NCBI RefSeq assembly: GCF_021869535.1
Contig: NW_026262723.1
Coordinates: 84,694,324-84,758,323, forward strand
From: Mytilus californianus
Lineage: Eukaryota; Mollusca; Bivalvia; Mytilida; Mytilidae
Length of the DNA: 64,000 nt
Reading direction: 5' to 3'
Below are positions 11,760 through 23,657 of this stretch, piece after piece. A program made the translations under genes and the position numbers. The first letter of the stretch is position 1. Every line of letters begins with the position of its first letter. The notes below the pieces were generated by a model. That model saw only the letters and a program-made list of their open reading frames with translations. It made no database searches and was not told the origin of the DNA.

Positions 11760-12450
11760 AAGAGAAGAATTATTTCAACAACTATTGCGATTAAGAATTT
11801 TTAATCAGAATTAAGATATCGACTGAAAGTCAATGCAAACTGCAACATGTCGTTTAACTGAAATAGACAACTACGTATTGCTATATGGTTTTTTTTCACT
11901 TCAGACATACACAAAGGACATACCATATATACACATCTGAAAATGTTACTATGTCAGTGACAAGATTTATTAGTACTTGTTTTGAAATAAGAGAAAATTT
12001 GCATTCCAGAAACTAAATATATATATACTAGTGATGAAGTTTATTTTTTTATGTATAAGAGAGGGTTAATATTATATTTTTTTTAATTTTCAAACACCAT
12101 CTGGTATGGAGTATAGTTATTTAATCATTTATTTTTAATGTAATATATCTTAAAAATTACTGTATAATTAATACTATACATATATGTATATGCTCGGAAA
12201 CGGGCCCTTTAATTGGATTCAATAAATATTCTTATTCTGATTCCTATTCTTCTTATACCAGTCTACAACTTGTAGTATAGTTGTAACGTCCTTTTCAGTT
12301 TTTCGATGAATATATGCATAATATACAATGAACGATGCACGAAGAATTTAAATACAACTAGATGACACGTTTCTAATTTGCATAAAATAATTCAATCTAT
12401 TATTCATTTATCTATTTATTTTTTTCGCTTTTAGGATGGTCTGAATTTTA
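11760..12450. other. AT-rich intergenic sequence
   Basis: Contains poly(A/T) and TA-rich stretches. No gene or repeat was recognised. Confidence 0.3.
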
Positions 12451-12454
12451 TTCC

Positions 12455-12680
12455 TTGTAAAAGATAGACAGAAGATACCAATGAGATAATCAATCTTCGA
12501 AAAAAAGAACTGATAATGCTATGGCAAAAAAAACCCAAAAAAAATACCAAAAGACAAAAATAACAGAATACAAAACACAACATAGAAAACTGAAGACTAA
12601 GCAACATGAACCCCACAATTCGGGGTGGTCAAGTGTGCTCTGAAAGGGTAAACAGATCCAGATGTGACATGCTTATTATG
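12455..12680 (-). repeat. 3' tail fragment of the RT retroelement family
   Basis: Shares acaaaacacaacatagaaa and the following block with the tail at 11030-11290, same orientation. No coding part is left. Confidence 0.55.
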
Positions 12681-12756
12681 AAGTTACAAAGCAAATCATA
12701 AGATAAGTCATAAGATACTGGCAGTTACAAAACATATTTATATAGCTGACTATGTG

Positions 12757-12872
12757 GTATGGGTTTTGCTCATTGTTGAAGGCCGTGCGGTGACCTATAT
12801 AGTTGCTAATTTTGGTCTTTTGTGGAGAGTTAGTCTCATTGGCAATCATACCACATCTTCTTATTTTTATTT
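12757..12872 (+). repeat. repeat family R2, 3' end fragment
   Basis: Carries cattgttgaaggccgtgcgg and the terminal block catnccacatcttcttat, the 3' end of the most frequent repeat in this window. The family is abundant in mussel sequence. Its class is not known to me. Confidence 0.75.
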
Positions 12873-12980
12873 TGAAATATAAAAGTTTCGCCACTAAATT
12901 CCTACTGAAGCATGAGTTCGGCGTGTATTATTTTCTCTAACTTTTTCACTTTTAAAAAAAATAATTGAGTTTGATATTCG

Positions 12981-13174
12981 AGGGGGGGGGGGGGGGGGGG
13001 TCCAGATTAATCATATAGTTTCACCTGTTACTACCCTTGCTTATTTATTTTCACTTTTGTACACATTTGTTTTTTCACTTAGTTTTGCAGAATATTCATG
13101 TTCATCCTGTCGAATGCAAAGATATTTAGTTTTGCAGAATATTCATGTTCATCCTGTCGAATGCAAAGATATTT
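12981..13174. repeat. poly-G run and 47-bp tandem duplication
   Basis: A run of about 20 G at 12982-13000 is followed by two perfect 47-bp units (13081-13127, 13128-13174) starting agttttgcagaat. Similar G-run plus gaaaataaataac-type sequence occurs near 36276, so both probably belong to one repeat family. Confidence 0.7.
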
Positions 13175-13279
13175 ATTTTCAGTTCTTAACAGGTCAATTT
13201 ATTTATTTTCAACCCTCCCTGGCCCAGAAAATCAAATTTTCGTCCCCTAATATTGGAAACGTACAATTCTTTTTAGTGT

Positions 13280-14330
13280 AGAAAAACGAAAAAAAAACTT
13301 TTTAAAGCTATCCCTCTTCTTGCAAGGTGTTCGAATTTTGGGCAAAATGTATGAGCTTACATGATTGGCGGTTATAATAAGTTGAGATAACGATTATATT
13401 TTTTTTCTTGTCGTGTCACCTGCGGGGCTCCGTACATTCAACCAATAAATGTGACACCAAATCAATAGAATTTCAAAAACAATAATTTCATTTTTCTTAA
13501 ACTTTGACCTTATAAGACAAAAACAAATGATTATAAATATTGTAATAATATTTGTAAAAAATAATGCAACAGATTTAAGAATTAATTTACTTTATTTCTA
13601 ATAGAAAACAATACAGCTTAGCTTATACGTATACTAGTGTCATTGAATATATGCATATAAATTACTGCAAAACAATTTTGATACAACTGGAGACAAGAAT
13701 ATTACATATTACAGTGGCGTATTGAGAATATATTCCTAATTAGACAATATTTTTTACATTCTATGTTAACGGTGAATAAACAATTTAAAAACAGATGCAA
13801 TTGTATAATAATACCTTTTAGTATACTGTAACGATTCTATTTGTTAGCATATTTGATCATTTTTGAAGGAAAATAAAATTCATTCTCAATATCACCTTAA
13901 TTACATTTTTTTTCCCCGTCTTTACAGCGTATAATATTAAGCTTGTATGATTGTGAATTGATACATGGTTAAAAATCTCACAAACTGTCGTGATATGCTT
14001 TTTATCAAATAAAACTGCAATGTCTATGTGAATCATCAACTTAAATTATTGTAATTATAATTAATAATAGTTATAAGTTAGGCCGTTAGCTTTTTCGTTT
14101 GAAGTGTTTCCCATTTTTCATGGCCTATAAAATTTTATAAATCATATTACGTCCCAGGTTACAATGATCATACATGTCATCATGTACACCTCTAAAACAT
14201 ATAAAGGACAACACAATCATAATGATCATATGATATCATACTAATTCAATGAAGACATAATGTAGTTGCTATATGATACAAAAAAGGATGGTCTGAATTG
14301 GGTTAATTTAAATACTTAATAGTAACTTTC
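13280..14330. other. intergenic sequence, nothing recognised
   Basis: AT-rich with no supported feature. Confidence 0.3.
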
Positions 14331-14334
14331 ATTT

Positions 14335-14545
14335 ATATGTTTTGGAGTTTAGTGTGACGTCCATTTTCATTGAACGAGTACACATTTTGTTTAGGGGCCA
14401 GCTGAAGCCCGCCTCCGGGTGCGGGATTTTCTCTGTGTTGAAGACCCATTGGTGGCCGTCGGCTGTTATCTGCTGTTTGGTCGGGTTGTTGTCTCTTTGA
14501 CACATTCCCCATTTCCATTCTCAATTTTATTAAATCATGATATAC
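14335..14545 (-). repeat. repeat family R1, near full-length
   Basis: On the minus strand it reads gaatggaaatggggaatgtg, then gcgggcttcagctggcccc, to the end block ggacgtcacactaaactcc. The same family is at 15505-15605, 22797-22990 and 26726-26920. It is common in mussel DNA. The open frame across it is not a gene. Confidence 0.75.
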
Positions 14546-14599
14546 AGATAACGCAAAACTTTCAAACAACACCGCAATAAAACCGAACAACCTAGTAAA

Positions 14600-15130
14600 T
14601 AGGTTTGCAAAAATTCAGTTAAGGTTCAAGGATCTAGATATAGAACTATATAAAACGAGTTGATTTCACAAGATACGTACTGTCTTTAATAAATTTTTGT
14701 GAAAAATGACTAAGCTCGTAACTATGGAAAATGAAGAAAACAAATCCTCAAACAATTCCATGAATAGCAGGTGCAAAATTTAAATAGGTTTGTAATATAT
14801 CTGTGAAGTTTCAAGGATCTGGGTTGAAAACTGTAGGAGGAGTGAACAACACAAAATGGATATCTATTTTGTTAATTTAGCTGAAAAAAATATTAAGTTC
14901 CCAAGTCTTTTAAAAATAAATCCCCTAACAATTCCATTATAGCAAGTTAAAAAATCAATAGGTGTGCACTATATCTGTGAATTTTAATGGATATTGGCTG
15001 AAAACTGCAGGAGGGCTTGATTGCATAAATTAGTTACCTACTTTTCCCCCACCAGCCTGCCCATCCGCCCGATATCACCATACTATGAGCCGTGTTCGAA
15101 CTTCGTTCAACCGTAAAACAATCTATAATT
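14600..15130 (-). repeat. repeat family R10, minus-strand copy
   Basis: Contains about three diverged ~170-bp internal units, each with a caatccat-like start and a tgtaggagga-like block (complement of the 6600-6815 copy). It ends at tttcccccaccagcctgccc. Confidence 0.55.
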
Positions 15131-15504
15131 GAGGTTTCGAAATAAATTTTAATCTCCTTATGGTTATCGATCTACACAAACTATTGAGTTTTTTTACCTT
15201 AATTGATACCTTTTTTAATGTTCTCTACTGACAAGTTTCCCATTGGTTAGCATGTTCTTTATTTCAAGTGCTATTTTTCTGTTTATTTTAGCTGAAAATA
15301 ATGCTAATCAATAGTTTATTATTATCATCATTTCCAAGTTATTTCATTTTATCTAACAAGTTCTTGCGCAAATTTATACAGTTTTTAAAAAAGACAGCAG
15401 TAAATATGTGGCACATTTCTCTAATGTTCCAGACAAGACTGAATGACAATAACTTGAAATAATAATAAAACAAAATATTGGTAAAAATCACACCGTTAAT
15501 AGAA
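15130..15504. other. sequence downstream of gene A
   Basis: AT-rich. It contains several TTTATT strings (AATAAA on the minus strand, for example near 15254, 15282 and 15313) that could serve the 3' end of gene A. Nothing else was recognised. Confidence 0.3.
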
Positions 15505-15605
15505 ATAAAATTGAGAATGGAAATGGGGAATGTGTCAAAGAGACAACAACCCAACCAAAGAGCAGAAAACAGCCCAAGGACACCAATGGGTCTTAGAAAA
15601 ACTTG
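15505..15605 (+). repeat. repeat family R1, truncated copy
   Basis: Carries gaatggaaatggggaatgtg through caatgggtctt, then breaks off. It lies about 75 bp past the gene A stop, so it may be part of that gene's 3' UTR in antisense. Confidence 0.65.
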
Positions 15606-15680
15606 ATCCATGCCAAATGGCCTGTGGTTTTATCCCGTTCATGAGAAAAACTGCCAAAAACGTATTCAAGGAATAACAAA

Positions 15681-15875
15681 TCAGAAATACGCCACTAACA
15701 ATATAAGCATAAATGATGCAAAAAGAAGTTTTGTTAAGTGGGTTGTTGTAACCGACGAATTTGCTGGGTCGTACTTGGCAGTTGTCGATTTTGGTATAAC
15801 GAGTGGACGTTTCGTCGTTGTTGTTTCTGGCTTTGGTGTTGTAGTGGTAGAAGTAGTAGTAGTAGTTGCTGCTGC

Positions 15876-15906
<31 letters not shown>

Positions 15907-16080
15907 GATATTTTCGTCGTTGTCGGATTCAAAAACTTTGGTACATCGTTTAACCAGAAATTGACTCTGTCTTGAAAGAGATTAGAGCCTGTTGACATTT
16001 TTACCGACATTTTGAGAAATGCTTTGTCGTCTGGTAAATACTGTGGCCATGTTTGTGTCAGTTGGTCATCATTCGGGTTT
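15681..16080 (-). CDS. gene A, exon 2: C-terminal stalk and GPI-type tail of carboxylesterase-like pseudoenzyme
   Basis: The acceptor is ...cttcatattttag on the minus strand (AG at 16081-16082). Phase 2 continues the Gly codon from exon 1, giving GNPNDDQLTQTWPQY, a normal end of an esterase domain, then FQDRVNFWL. From residue about 564 the chain becomes a Thr-rich stalk encoded by a GTT/GTA/GCT microsatellite (15842-15910). It ends PANSSVTTTHL plus a hydrophobic stretch to residue 643 (LLFASFMLILLVAYF), which fits a GPI attachment signal with the site near NSS. The stop is TGA at 15681-15683. What is seen: splice sites, frame and composition. GPI anchoring is inference; a single transmembrane anchor with no cytoplasmic tail is the alternative. 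Confidence 0.85.
15842..15910. repeat. coding trinucleotide microsatellite in gene A
   Basis: Runs of gta, gct and gtt on the plus strand encode Thr10-Ala3-Thr5-Ser-Thr4 of the gene A stalk on the minus strand. The repeat is in frame, so unit gain or loss changes stalk length without breaking the protein. Confidence 0.9.
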
Positions 16081-19000
16081 CTAAAATATGAAGATATAAT
16101 GTATTGTCATTTATTTATCATGAATGCAATTATTACCATTAAATAATAAAAAGAAAAAATATTATAAGGTCATAATCGCGTTGTTCCATTTCTACATTTA
16201 AAAATGTACGCGCATTATTCTCATAAGGAAGTGAACATTTGATTTATATGGGATTGGAAGTGATTGGGAATTCGAGATTTATTATATCACTGAATGTAGA
16301 AACTATAACTTCATTTTTATCAAGATCCTATCCTGGATCCCGAAACCAAACCAAAGATTGTTTAACAAAAGCACAATTTTGAACTTTCATTTTAATAAAT
16401 AGAAACATTCTAGCACCACTTGTATATTGAGTATGAATCTCTCAGTTTTTACGATACTCCAAGACTTTCGTTTCTTGTCATTATTTCCTCTGTTTACAAT
16501 GAACAATGAAACAAAAAGTTCTTTTATAGTTGAGTCGAGTTCATCTTCGAACGTTTTACGTACACCATCATAATTTGATTGACCGCTAAGGAATATCTGT
16601 GCCACTTATAACCACGAATAAAGCCTTTTTGTAGCCTTATGGCTAATCCTTTTTACCTAGATTATGAAATCACCGAATGCGATTAACACTGGATTGTAAA
16701 TTGCCATAAGTCAAAATGACGGCTCCCACTACAGAGGAGTAGGAACGACTGAAGCATCCGAAGCACATTTGTTCACCCGTAGGTTTGTGTTGCTTTTGTT
16801 TTAGTTTGCAGTGTTATATTTTCTTTCAATAACATTTTTTTTTTTCTACGGCTAACAGTATATACGTGCTATATATCATGATTGGGGTGTACATTTATTT
16901 TCAACTTCGGTCATGTTTTATGGTTAACGAATTTAAAAGAAAATTTGATGCAAGCCGCAATTATATCAAATTCCAATTCCAATCTTTCAAGCCATGTGTA
17001 AAACTGTAGTTCAGTGGAAAAACACTATAAATAAACAAATCAATTGATTTATTAATTATATAGACAATTAAATATGCATACTGATAAATGTTTATTCATA
17101 ATGCTCATGAATAATAACAAATATAAATAGTATCTAATAGTCGGATATGTGAAATGGAATGAAGCTTTGTTTAAAGCTTTCTATTAAATTTTTAATGACC
17201 ATTCTGTCAGGGCCGTAACTACATTGAGGCAAATGAGGCAAATGCCTCATGTTTGAAATTAAAAAAAAAGTAAGTTGAAACAAAAACCTGTCTTCATAAA
17301 TGTATAAAATTGTTTTCATGGCGAGTGTCTTGCAAGAAGCAAGTTCTGTTCACCCTTTGACGTCGCCCCTGTTTTTTTCGGGATCCATGCACGCTTCTCG
17401 TTTATTTTTAGTTTTCAGTGCTGATAGTCTATTGTTTGTCGTTATGTGTTGTTATCTGTTCACAGAGTTGTCTTTTGTTCATTGATTGCCCTTCTTTATG
17501 ACTTTTCTCCTAGTGTTGAATTAACATTTGTAAATAAATATTTTTTTTTAAAAACTTTAGTTTTATTATATTTAAGGACCTTTTGTCTAATTTTAAAAAC
17601 TACTCTAAATTGTGAATATATTTGATATCCAAGTAGCTCTCGCCCTATCGATCTCAATCGATCGATCTTAAGACTATGGCTTCAGTTGTCTAATATTCCT
17701 TGTTGTGAACGTTAATTCTCTGCTTTGCGTAGACTTAGGAAGGATCTACAATGACTAGTGTGTGGTTTTGGCAATGCTACATGCCCACCGATGTCCAGAT
17801 ATTTAATAATATTGTTCGAGAAAATGTGTTGAGAAGATATGATGCTACCGGAAATAGAAAAATTTGTCGTTTTTTTCATGGAAAATTAAACTTTATATTA
17901 AAGAATACAAAACTGGCTCTCTTTTCTGTAAATAAAACTAAAAAGCTGACATGGGTTAAATTAAAGTGAGACAACCCAATCTCCCGGAATCAAATCATTT
18001 AAAAAGAAAATAATGTATTGCCATATGACCTTTTACAGTGGAGAGCTAAACTTGCATTAAGTGTTCAGGCCCTAAAATAGAAAATAAAGGGATATGGAGT
18101 AAATTTGCTTGGGACAAAGTCCCACACAATACATACAAAAATGCAAATTATCAATGAACAGGGCTTTTATTCCTGCGCTGTTCTCTATCTTGACAATCGC
18201 TGAACGAATCATTCATACCTTACAACAAGGTCAAGACGGCCCCTAGTGTCGACTTAAGCGGCACTTAGAGTATTGTACTGTGAACAAATTTTAAAGTCAC
18301 AAAAATATTACATCAAAGTCTAAACACAATACAAGACCAGAACAGAGAGATCCGAAATTAATCAGCCGGTATACATGTTAAAACAGCACAAAAATGTAGC
18401 AATGCGGTCTATAAGAACAGTTTTCCTGAGTCTACCCTGGGGTCTGCCCTGAGTGTACCCTTTTATTCCAGTTAGGAACTACATGTGTTATAAAAACTGA
18501 ATTCACATAGTTATATCAATGATACATAGCCCTTTCTTAACTTATTTTGAAAAAAAACCAACATAATTAACAGCTATAATACGTTTTTCTGCAAGCCAAA
18601 ACTCAATTAAAAAAAAACCACAGTAGCCACACACTTGACTATATGAATTACGATTTTTGCTTTATCCTACATATCGGTCTTTTGATGTCGTCCCTAAAAA
18701 CTAAAAAGTCTTACATTGAATCTATATATATATTTTGCTTTGAGACTAGAATATTGTCAAAAAAATAATTAAAACAAAAACTTGCGTTTTAGATTAAAAA
18801 AGGGTTCGAGAAACGCTCAGAATGCACGATTTTGCGTCATTTTTTCTAGATCTTCTGGGGGCCTTGAGCGGCCAGACCCCTCGCCGAAAATGTTTTTCAA
18901 CTCGCTCCGCTCGGCAAATATATATTTTGCCTCACTTTTATTAGAGGCTAGTTACGGCCCTGTCTGTACAGGTGAAAAAAGAGTGATAACAAAACTTATT

Positions 19001-19424
19001 TATGAACTAAGCACATAATGTTCAAAACGGTCGGGCTTGATCGACAGAGGCGGGATTTTCGATTTTCAACAGGATTTACAAAAAGGCTTTAATAGATTGC
19101 TTCGATCACTCCGCGCTTTCTAAACCATTGAATTTTTACTTATGATACATTTTAACAGTTACGCTGAAGGTATTAAACATTTGCTAATTAAATTTTTAAA
19201 AAGGGAATTAAGTTTCATCTTTTGCTTACACTGCCTCCAACCATTCTTAACAATTTTAAAAAGTTTAACGTATACTGGCGTGAATGTAGCGGACTAACGC
19301 CTCCTAAAATCGAAGAAAAGTAAAAATATTTCCTTCTTGTTCCACTCAACGCATTCGTTTGACTAATTATTTGCAGGGAGAGTTGATCTCCATCAATAAG
19401 TATACATATTGCATATATACTTAC
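16081..19424 (-). other. gene A intron (3.3 kb)
   Basis: The donor is CGG|GTAAGT at 19424-19419 and the acceptor is at 16081. It is three times as long as the matching introns of B and C (about 1.05 kb each). Most of the excess is the inserted element at 17208-18962. A 72-codon minus-strand open frame at 16387-16605 has no recognised domain. Confidence 0.75.
17208..18962. mobile_element. 1.75 kb DNA-transposon-like element with 14-bp inverted ends
   Basis: Inverted termini CAGGGCCGTAACTA (17208-17221) and TAGTTACGGCCCTG (18949-18962) are perfect. The subterminal sequence also pairs loosely (GAGGCAAATGAGGC against GCCTCACTTTTATTAGAGGC). A 5-bp TCTGT lies on both sides (17203-17207, 18963-18967). 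CAG...CTG ends recall hAT elements, but those make 8-bp duplications, so the class is uncertain. I see no transposase domain inside. It sits in the gene A intron. Confidence 0.65.
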
Positions 19425-20956
19425 CCGGTGTTGATGAAATTGCTATAATATTTTATAGCAGAGTCTGAAAGAGATATAAGAAAGTCTGGAAACATATCTG
19501 GGTTATAAGTGTGTAAAGTTTTCGTTTGCAATAAGTACAACATTCCGTCAACATCGATAGTTCCATTCATCCATTCAATGCCTTGCATAAACGAATTTGC
19601 TGGCGATATCTCTGACCAAAACGAAAGATAAACTCTCTTATTTGAGTATGTTTTTACATGTGTATTCAGTAAATCTGTTACTGGTGCATATGTAAAGAAA
19701 TCTCCTATTGCTCTAAGAACATTACGACTTTGCTCTAGTTCAACACTAGACGAGTACCAGTCGCATATAAAATTTTTGAGGTCGTCTATTTTTGTGGTCT
19801 GATAGAATGGAGAGATTATAGTTGGAATGTAATAATTGCACAATACAGTCTTTGGTATCTTCTGGCTTGTTTCAAAGTTATAAGTACTTTGTAGTGGTGC
19901 TAATTGTTCGTAAACATTGATAAAGTTTTCATATTCAGATAAAGTGCTCAAAACATCAACAGGAATTAGAGATTTGAAGTCGATTGTAGGTAGAATAAAT
20001 TGATTGTCGACAACGGGTCCAAAATTATACCAAAAACTGTCTGAATTAAGAAAAACAATAGCACTCGCAGTTACTCCTTCTTCTAAAATTTCACTTTCAG
20101 TTTTGGACATTAAACAATCATATATTTGCTTTGAAGTAAACACCACACTGTTTTGAGATGCGTCGGGGCATAACTGATTTGCCAGAACTTGTGAATATTC
20201 TTCTGCTTCTTTCCATATAGCCCCATGTGTATTAGCAACTGTAGAGAATAGCATGATCCTTTGAAAATTTCCGACATTTAGAGGACTACTTGCTTGGAAA
20301 GTAGTAGATATTCCAGTAGATTGAAAGCCTGCTATTGTTATCCGAGAGGGATCACCACCAAATGCTTTTATATTGGACTTAACCCATTCTATTGCCATTT
20401 TCTGGTCCCATAATCCAAAATTTCCCGGAATAACAGAATCACCAGTTGAAAGGAATCCAAACACACCTAATCGAAACGCCACAACTACGTTAATCACATC
20501 ACCGTACAAAACTAAATCTGACGTGGCCATAAGTCCTCTCTGACCAAACTCAAATTTTTCACCGGCAAACCAAATAACGACTGCTTTGTTAGAGGGTGTT
20601 TCGGACACCGGAACAAATAAGTCTAGTAAAAGACAGTCTTCACTTACATCTGCACTTGGAAGAAAATCGACCATCCAGTCGGAAATAACTTGGCTGCAAA
20701 TTCTTCCCCCTGTTATTGTGCCGTCTATGATACCTTCCCAAGATTTCATTGGATTCGGTTTTTCGAATCTCTTTGGTGGTTCAGCATACGGAATTCCAAT
20801 GAAACTTTGCATGGGCTTGCCATTTGAATCCATCTGTAAACCTTTAATCTGTCCAAGTTCTGTTGAAACAATCACTTCAGTGAAACTAGTTGAACCGGCA
20901 AAGGAATACACTGAATACAACAAGATAGCAAATAAATTCCAAATTCGTTTATACAT
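19425..20956 (-). CDS. gene A, exon 1: carboxylesterase type-B domain protein lacking the catalytic triad
   Basis: A 511-codon open frame with a signal peptide (residues 1 to about 20, MYKRIWNLFAILLYSVYSFA). The family match is clear: GIPYAEPP (54-61), EDCLLLDLFVP (106-116), RLGVFGFLSTGD (162-173), NFGLWDQKMAIEW (179-191) and the C-terminal YYSNFINTG. Catalytic residues are gone. GESAG is replaced by GFQSTG (Gln212 at the Ser position), HGG by AGE (131-133), the Glu region by SEYEN (340-344) and the His by Asp468 in WMNGTID. Known family members of this kind (neuroligin, gliotactin, glutactin types) bind partners instead of cleaving esters; that role here is inference. The total protein is 643 aa. 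A splice acceptor (ctattttacag) abuts the ATG, so a 5' UTR exon lies upstream. It is most similar to gene C. Confidence 0.9.
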
Positions 20957-21400
20957 CTGTAAAATAGTTAATGTATAGTTTAAAATATCATAACCTTAAG
21001 AAACTAAGGGATATAAAATACATGATATAATTATGTAGTAGGACTAACAAAAAAAACGTTGATTGTTATAAGGCAAATATCTTGCAATCTGATTGGTTAA
21101 TTACCCGAGTATATATAACAACCACCCCTGCTAAAATATTCACGACCGTGCAAGGGCTGTATAGCCAGTCAAGGTCGTTAAAAACTTCCATCGTCAAAAT
21201 ATTCACATGGCCGACCGTGCAAGACCCTCATGGGTAGTCAAGGTCGTTAACCCCCCTTTCAGAGTCATACATCCAGGTATAAAAATGAGTAAAAAAAAAC
21301 CATGGAAACGCATCTTAAGAAATAAATTAGTCATCTTGTTGTTATCAGGGTGCATCATGAAATTTTGAAGGGATTTATTAAATCATTTTAATCTGCCATC
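20957..21400 (-). promoter_or_regulatory. upstream region of gene A, with a repeated GACCGTGCAAG motif
   Basis: The acceptor tttacag ends directly before the ATG, so this stretch starts as an intron of the 5' UTR. Two related ~50-bp blocks, 21138-21183 and 21197-21249, share aatattcac, gaccgtgcaag and agtcaaggtcgtta. No TATA box or start site can be assigned. The duplicated block may be repeat-derived. Confidence 0.35.
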
Positions 21401-21429
21401 AATTATTTCACAAAAGAATCTGATGAGAA

Positions 21430-21560
21430 TCATGACTTGGGACATGTCCATATAGAATGTGGCGGTGTTAAACATGTTAGCGGGCGCCCAACCTTCACCC
21501 TAACATGGGACAGTGGTGTAACAGTACAACATATGAACAAACTATAAAAATCAGTTGAAA
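21430..21560 (-). repeat. repeat family R2, fragment
   Basis: The block cttgggacatgtccatatag to gggacagtggtgtaacagta is the complement of the R2 5' part seen at 48165-48270 and matches 50805-50935. Confidence 0.65.
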
Positions 21561-21900
21561 ACGTGCATATTTATGGAAAAAAAGTAATTATTTATCTTTG
21601 TATGAGAAAAGGAAAAATGAAAATTTGACCAATCACAATCAACTATTGGCGCTGGTTGCCAACGAACGAAAGTTAGACATCAACTGATGACAGCAGCTTA
21701 AAAAGATTATCAAATCTCGAAACTATGCCACATATTTCAGCCGATAATTTCAGAAAAAAAACTGTTTGAAATCAATAACATTTTTTATCAACCTTGTCAA
21801 CTTAATAAAATGATATCTTTCATGTTTATTTGACTTGCGACCCTTTTGTTTTTGCATTTGTACATTTGTATTTTTTCTTTTCTGTTGCTGTTGATTTTTT

Positions 21901-22290
21901 ATACGCCCGTTTACGGGACGTATTATGGTATATCGTTGTCCGTCTGTCCGTCTGTCCGTCTGTCCGTCTTTCTGTCTGTCTGTCTGTACGTCCGTCCGTC
22001 GTCAACATGTCGGACAATAACTCAAAAACGCTTTAACCAATTTGCATGAAACTTTGTTGAATTGTTTATATCTATTGACGTGAGCTCCCTTCGATTTTTA
22101 TAAATTTTGGATTTTACGTTTTCAGAGTTATGGGATTTTATTCATTAAAAAAGGGGCATTTTCCAGATTTCGGACAATTACTCAAAAATGCTTTGAACAG
22201 TTTTCATGAAACTTTGGTGACTGATTTAAATCTATTGAAAAAGCGACGGGCGTATCATGCGCTCATGGCGCAGCTGTTTATTCTTTTTTT
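21901..22290 (+). mobile_element. hairpin-ended non-autonomous element family R4 (ATACGCCCGT type), complete copy
   Basis: The left stem-loop is ATACGCCCGT (21901-21910) against ACGGGACGTAT (21913-21923). A long TCCG/TCTG microsatellite follows at about 21937-22000. A body of two related units (cggacaat.actcaaaaa.gctt) leads to the right arm ACGGGCGTAT (22246-22255), then a perfect 5-bp-stem hairpin TGCGCTCATGGCGCA (22258-22272) and a T-rich edge. The layout matches R6 and resembles HINE/Helentron-type elements. Non-coding. Confidence 0.7.
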
Positions 22291-22796
22291 CTCGTTTTGA
22301 TTCTGTTTGTATTTATTACTGACTGTCATATTTTTTAGACACCGACCATTACCATATCTTTTTTGTAGGTCAGGGTTTTTTTTTATAAATAAATTATTTC
22401 AAAAGGGAAGTGGAAGAAAACAGTTCGTTTCTGTTGAAAATTAGTAAAATAAAAACAGTGTTGCTTTAGGAATAAATTCCTTACGTATCACACCAACCAC
22501 AATCAAGACGATCTATTGTTATAATTGTTTTTAAAAAAATAAGTCAAATACTCTAACGGGTAAACCTTTTTGTTAAAATACTACTTGACTGAACAGACAT
22601 AACTATGACATAAAGACAGTATTTCCATATTGAAAGTTTCGTGTGACAATGAACAGACTGGCGTACTCGAAAACATAGTTGTGGAAAATAGATAAATTTC
22701 AAGAATTAATAGCACACTAAAGACTACGTGGAACACTCTTCTTATTGGTATATGAAGAGAGCTTTAAAAATTAATTACATTTTGTATGTTGATAGA

Positions 22797-22990
22797 ATAG
22801 AGAATGGAAACGGAGGATGTGTCAAAGAGACAACAATCCGACCAAAGTGCAGAAAACAGCCCAATGTCACCAAATGGCTCTTCAACGCAGCGAGAAAAAT
22901 CCCGCACCCGGAGGCGAGATTCAGCTGGCCCCTAAGCAATAATGTACACTAGTTCAGCGAAATAGACTCCACACTAAACTCCGCAACATA
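22797..22990 (+). repeat. repeat family R1 inside duplication copy 1
   Basis: Carries gaatggaaacggaggatgtg to gcgagattcagctggcccc. It is the same family as 14335-14545, in the opposite orientation. Confidence 0.7.
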
Positions 22991-23657
22991 CAAATGAACC
23001 GAAATTTAATAACAAAATACAAAAGACTTAACAATTTAAAGGCTAGAGGTTCCTGACTTTGGACAAGCGCAAAACATGCGGTGGGGTTAAACGTGTTTTG
23101 TGATATCTCAACCCTCTACCTCTAGCCAATGTGGAATAAACAAACACACAGCAAAACGCACAGTAAAACTCAGTCAGTTAAAAGAAGTCTGAGTCCGATG
23201 TTAGAAAAGGTGACAGAAGAAACTATGCATAATGACAATGATCAGCACAAATTAACAAAGGACTACAAGCAGTTACTAGCTTCAAACCTCAATTAAACTG
23301 TTCGAAAAATTATGTCTTCATCGAATAAAAATCAATCACAATCCCTCCCGGTTAGGAGTTTAGTATCATGCCATCATAAATCATACGAGAAGAACACAAC
23401 CCGTATATCATGCCAACAACTGGTTTTAAAATAAATGTGTTCATATCAGATGCAAAGACACAATTAATTTAAAAAAAAACCATCTTTAATGACATGACAA
23501 CAGCACCGTAACTTTATCTCTTGTAAATAAGTCTGTTTAAAGGTTTAGTTAGCTTTTGAGGTGAATGACGAGATTTGAATGCTTTGATTTAACCCCTTTT
23601 TTCATCAATATGAAACAAATATAAAATGTTCTATATATATTAGTGTAACAAGCTTTT

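Noticed and set aside
16387-16605. 72-codon frame in the gene A intron
   Set aside because: No recognised domain and no matching sequence in the introns of B or C; could be an exon but nothing supports it.
20586-20978. 130-codon plus-strand open frame
   Set aside because: Antisense shadow of gene A exon 1; similar shadows at 45442 and 57882-58918 were dropped for the same reason.
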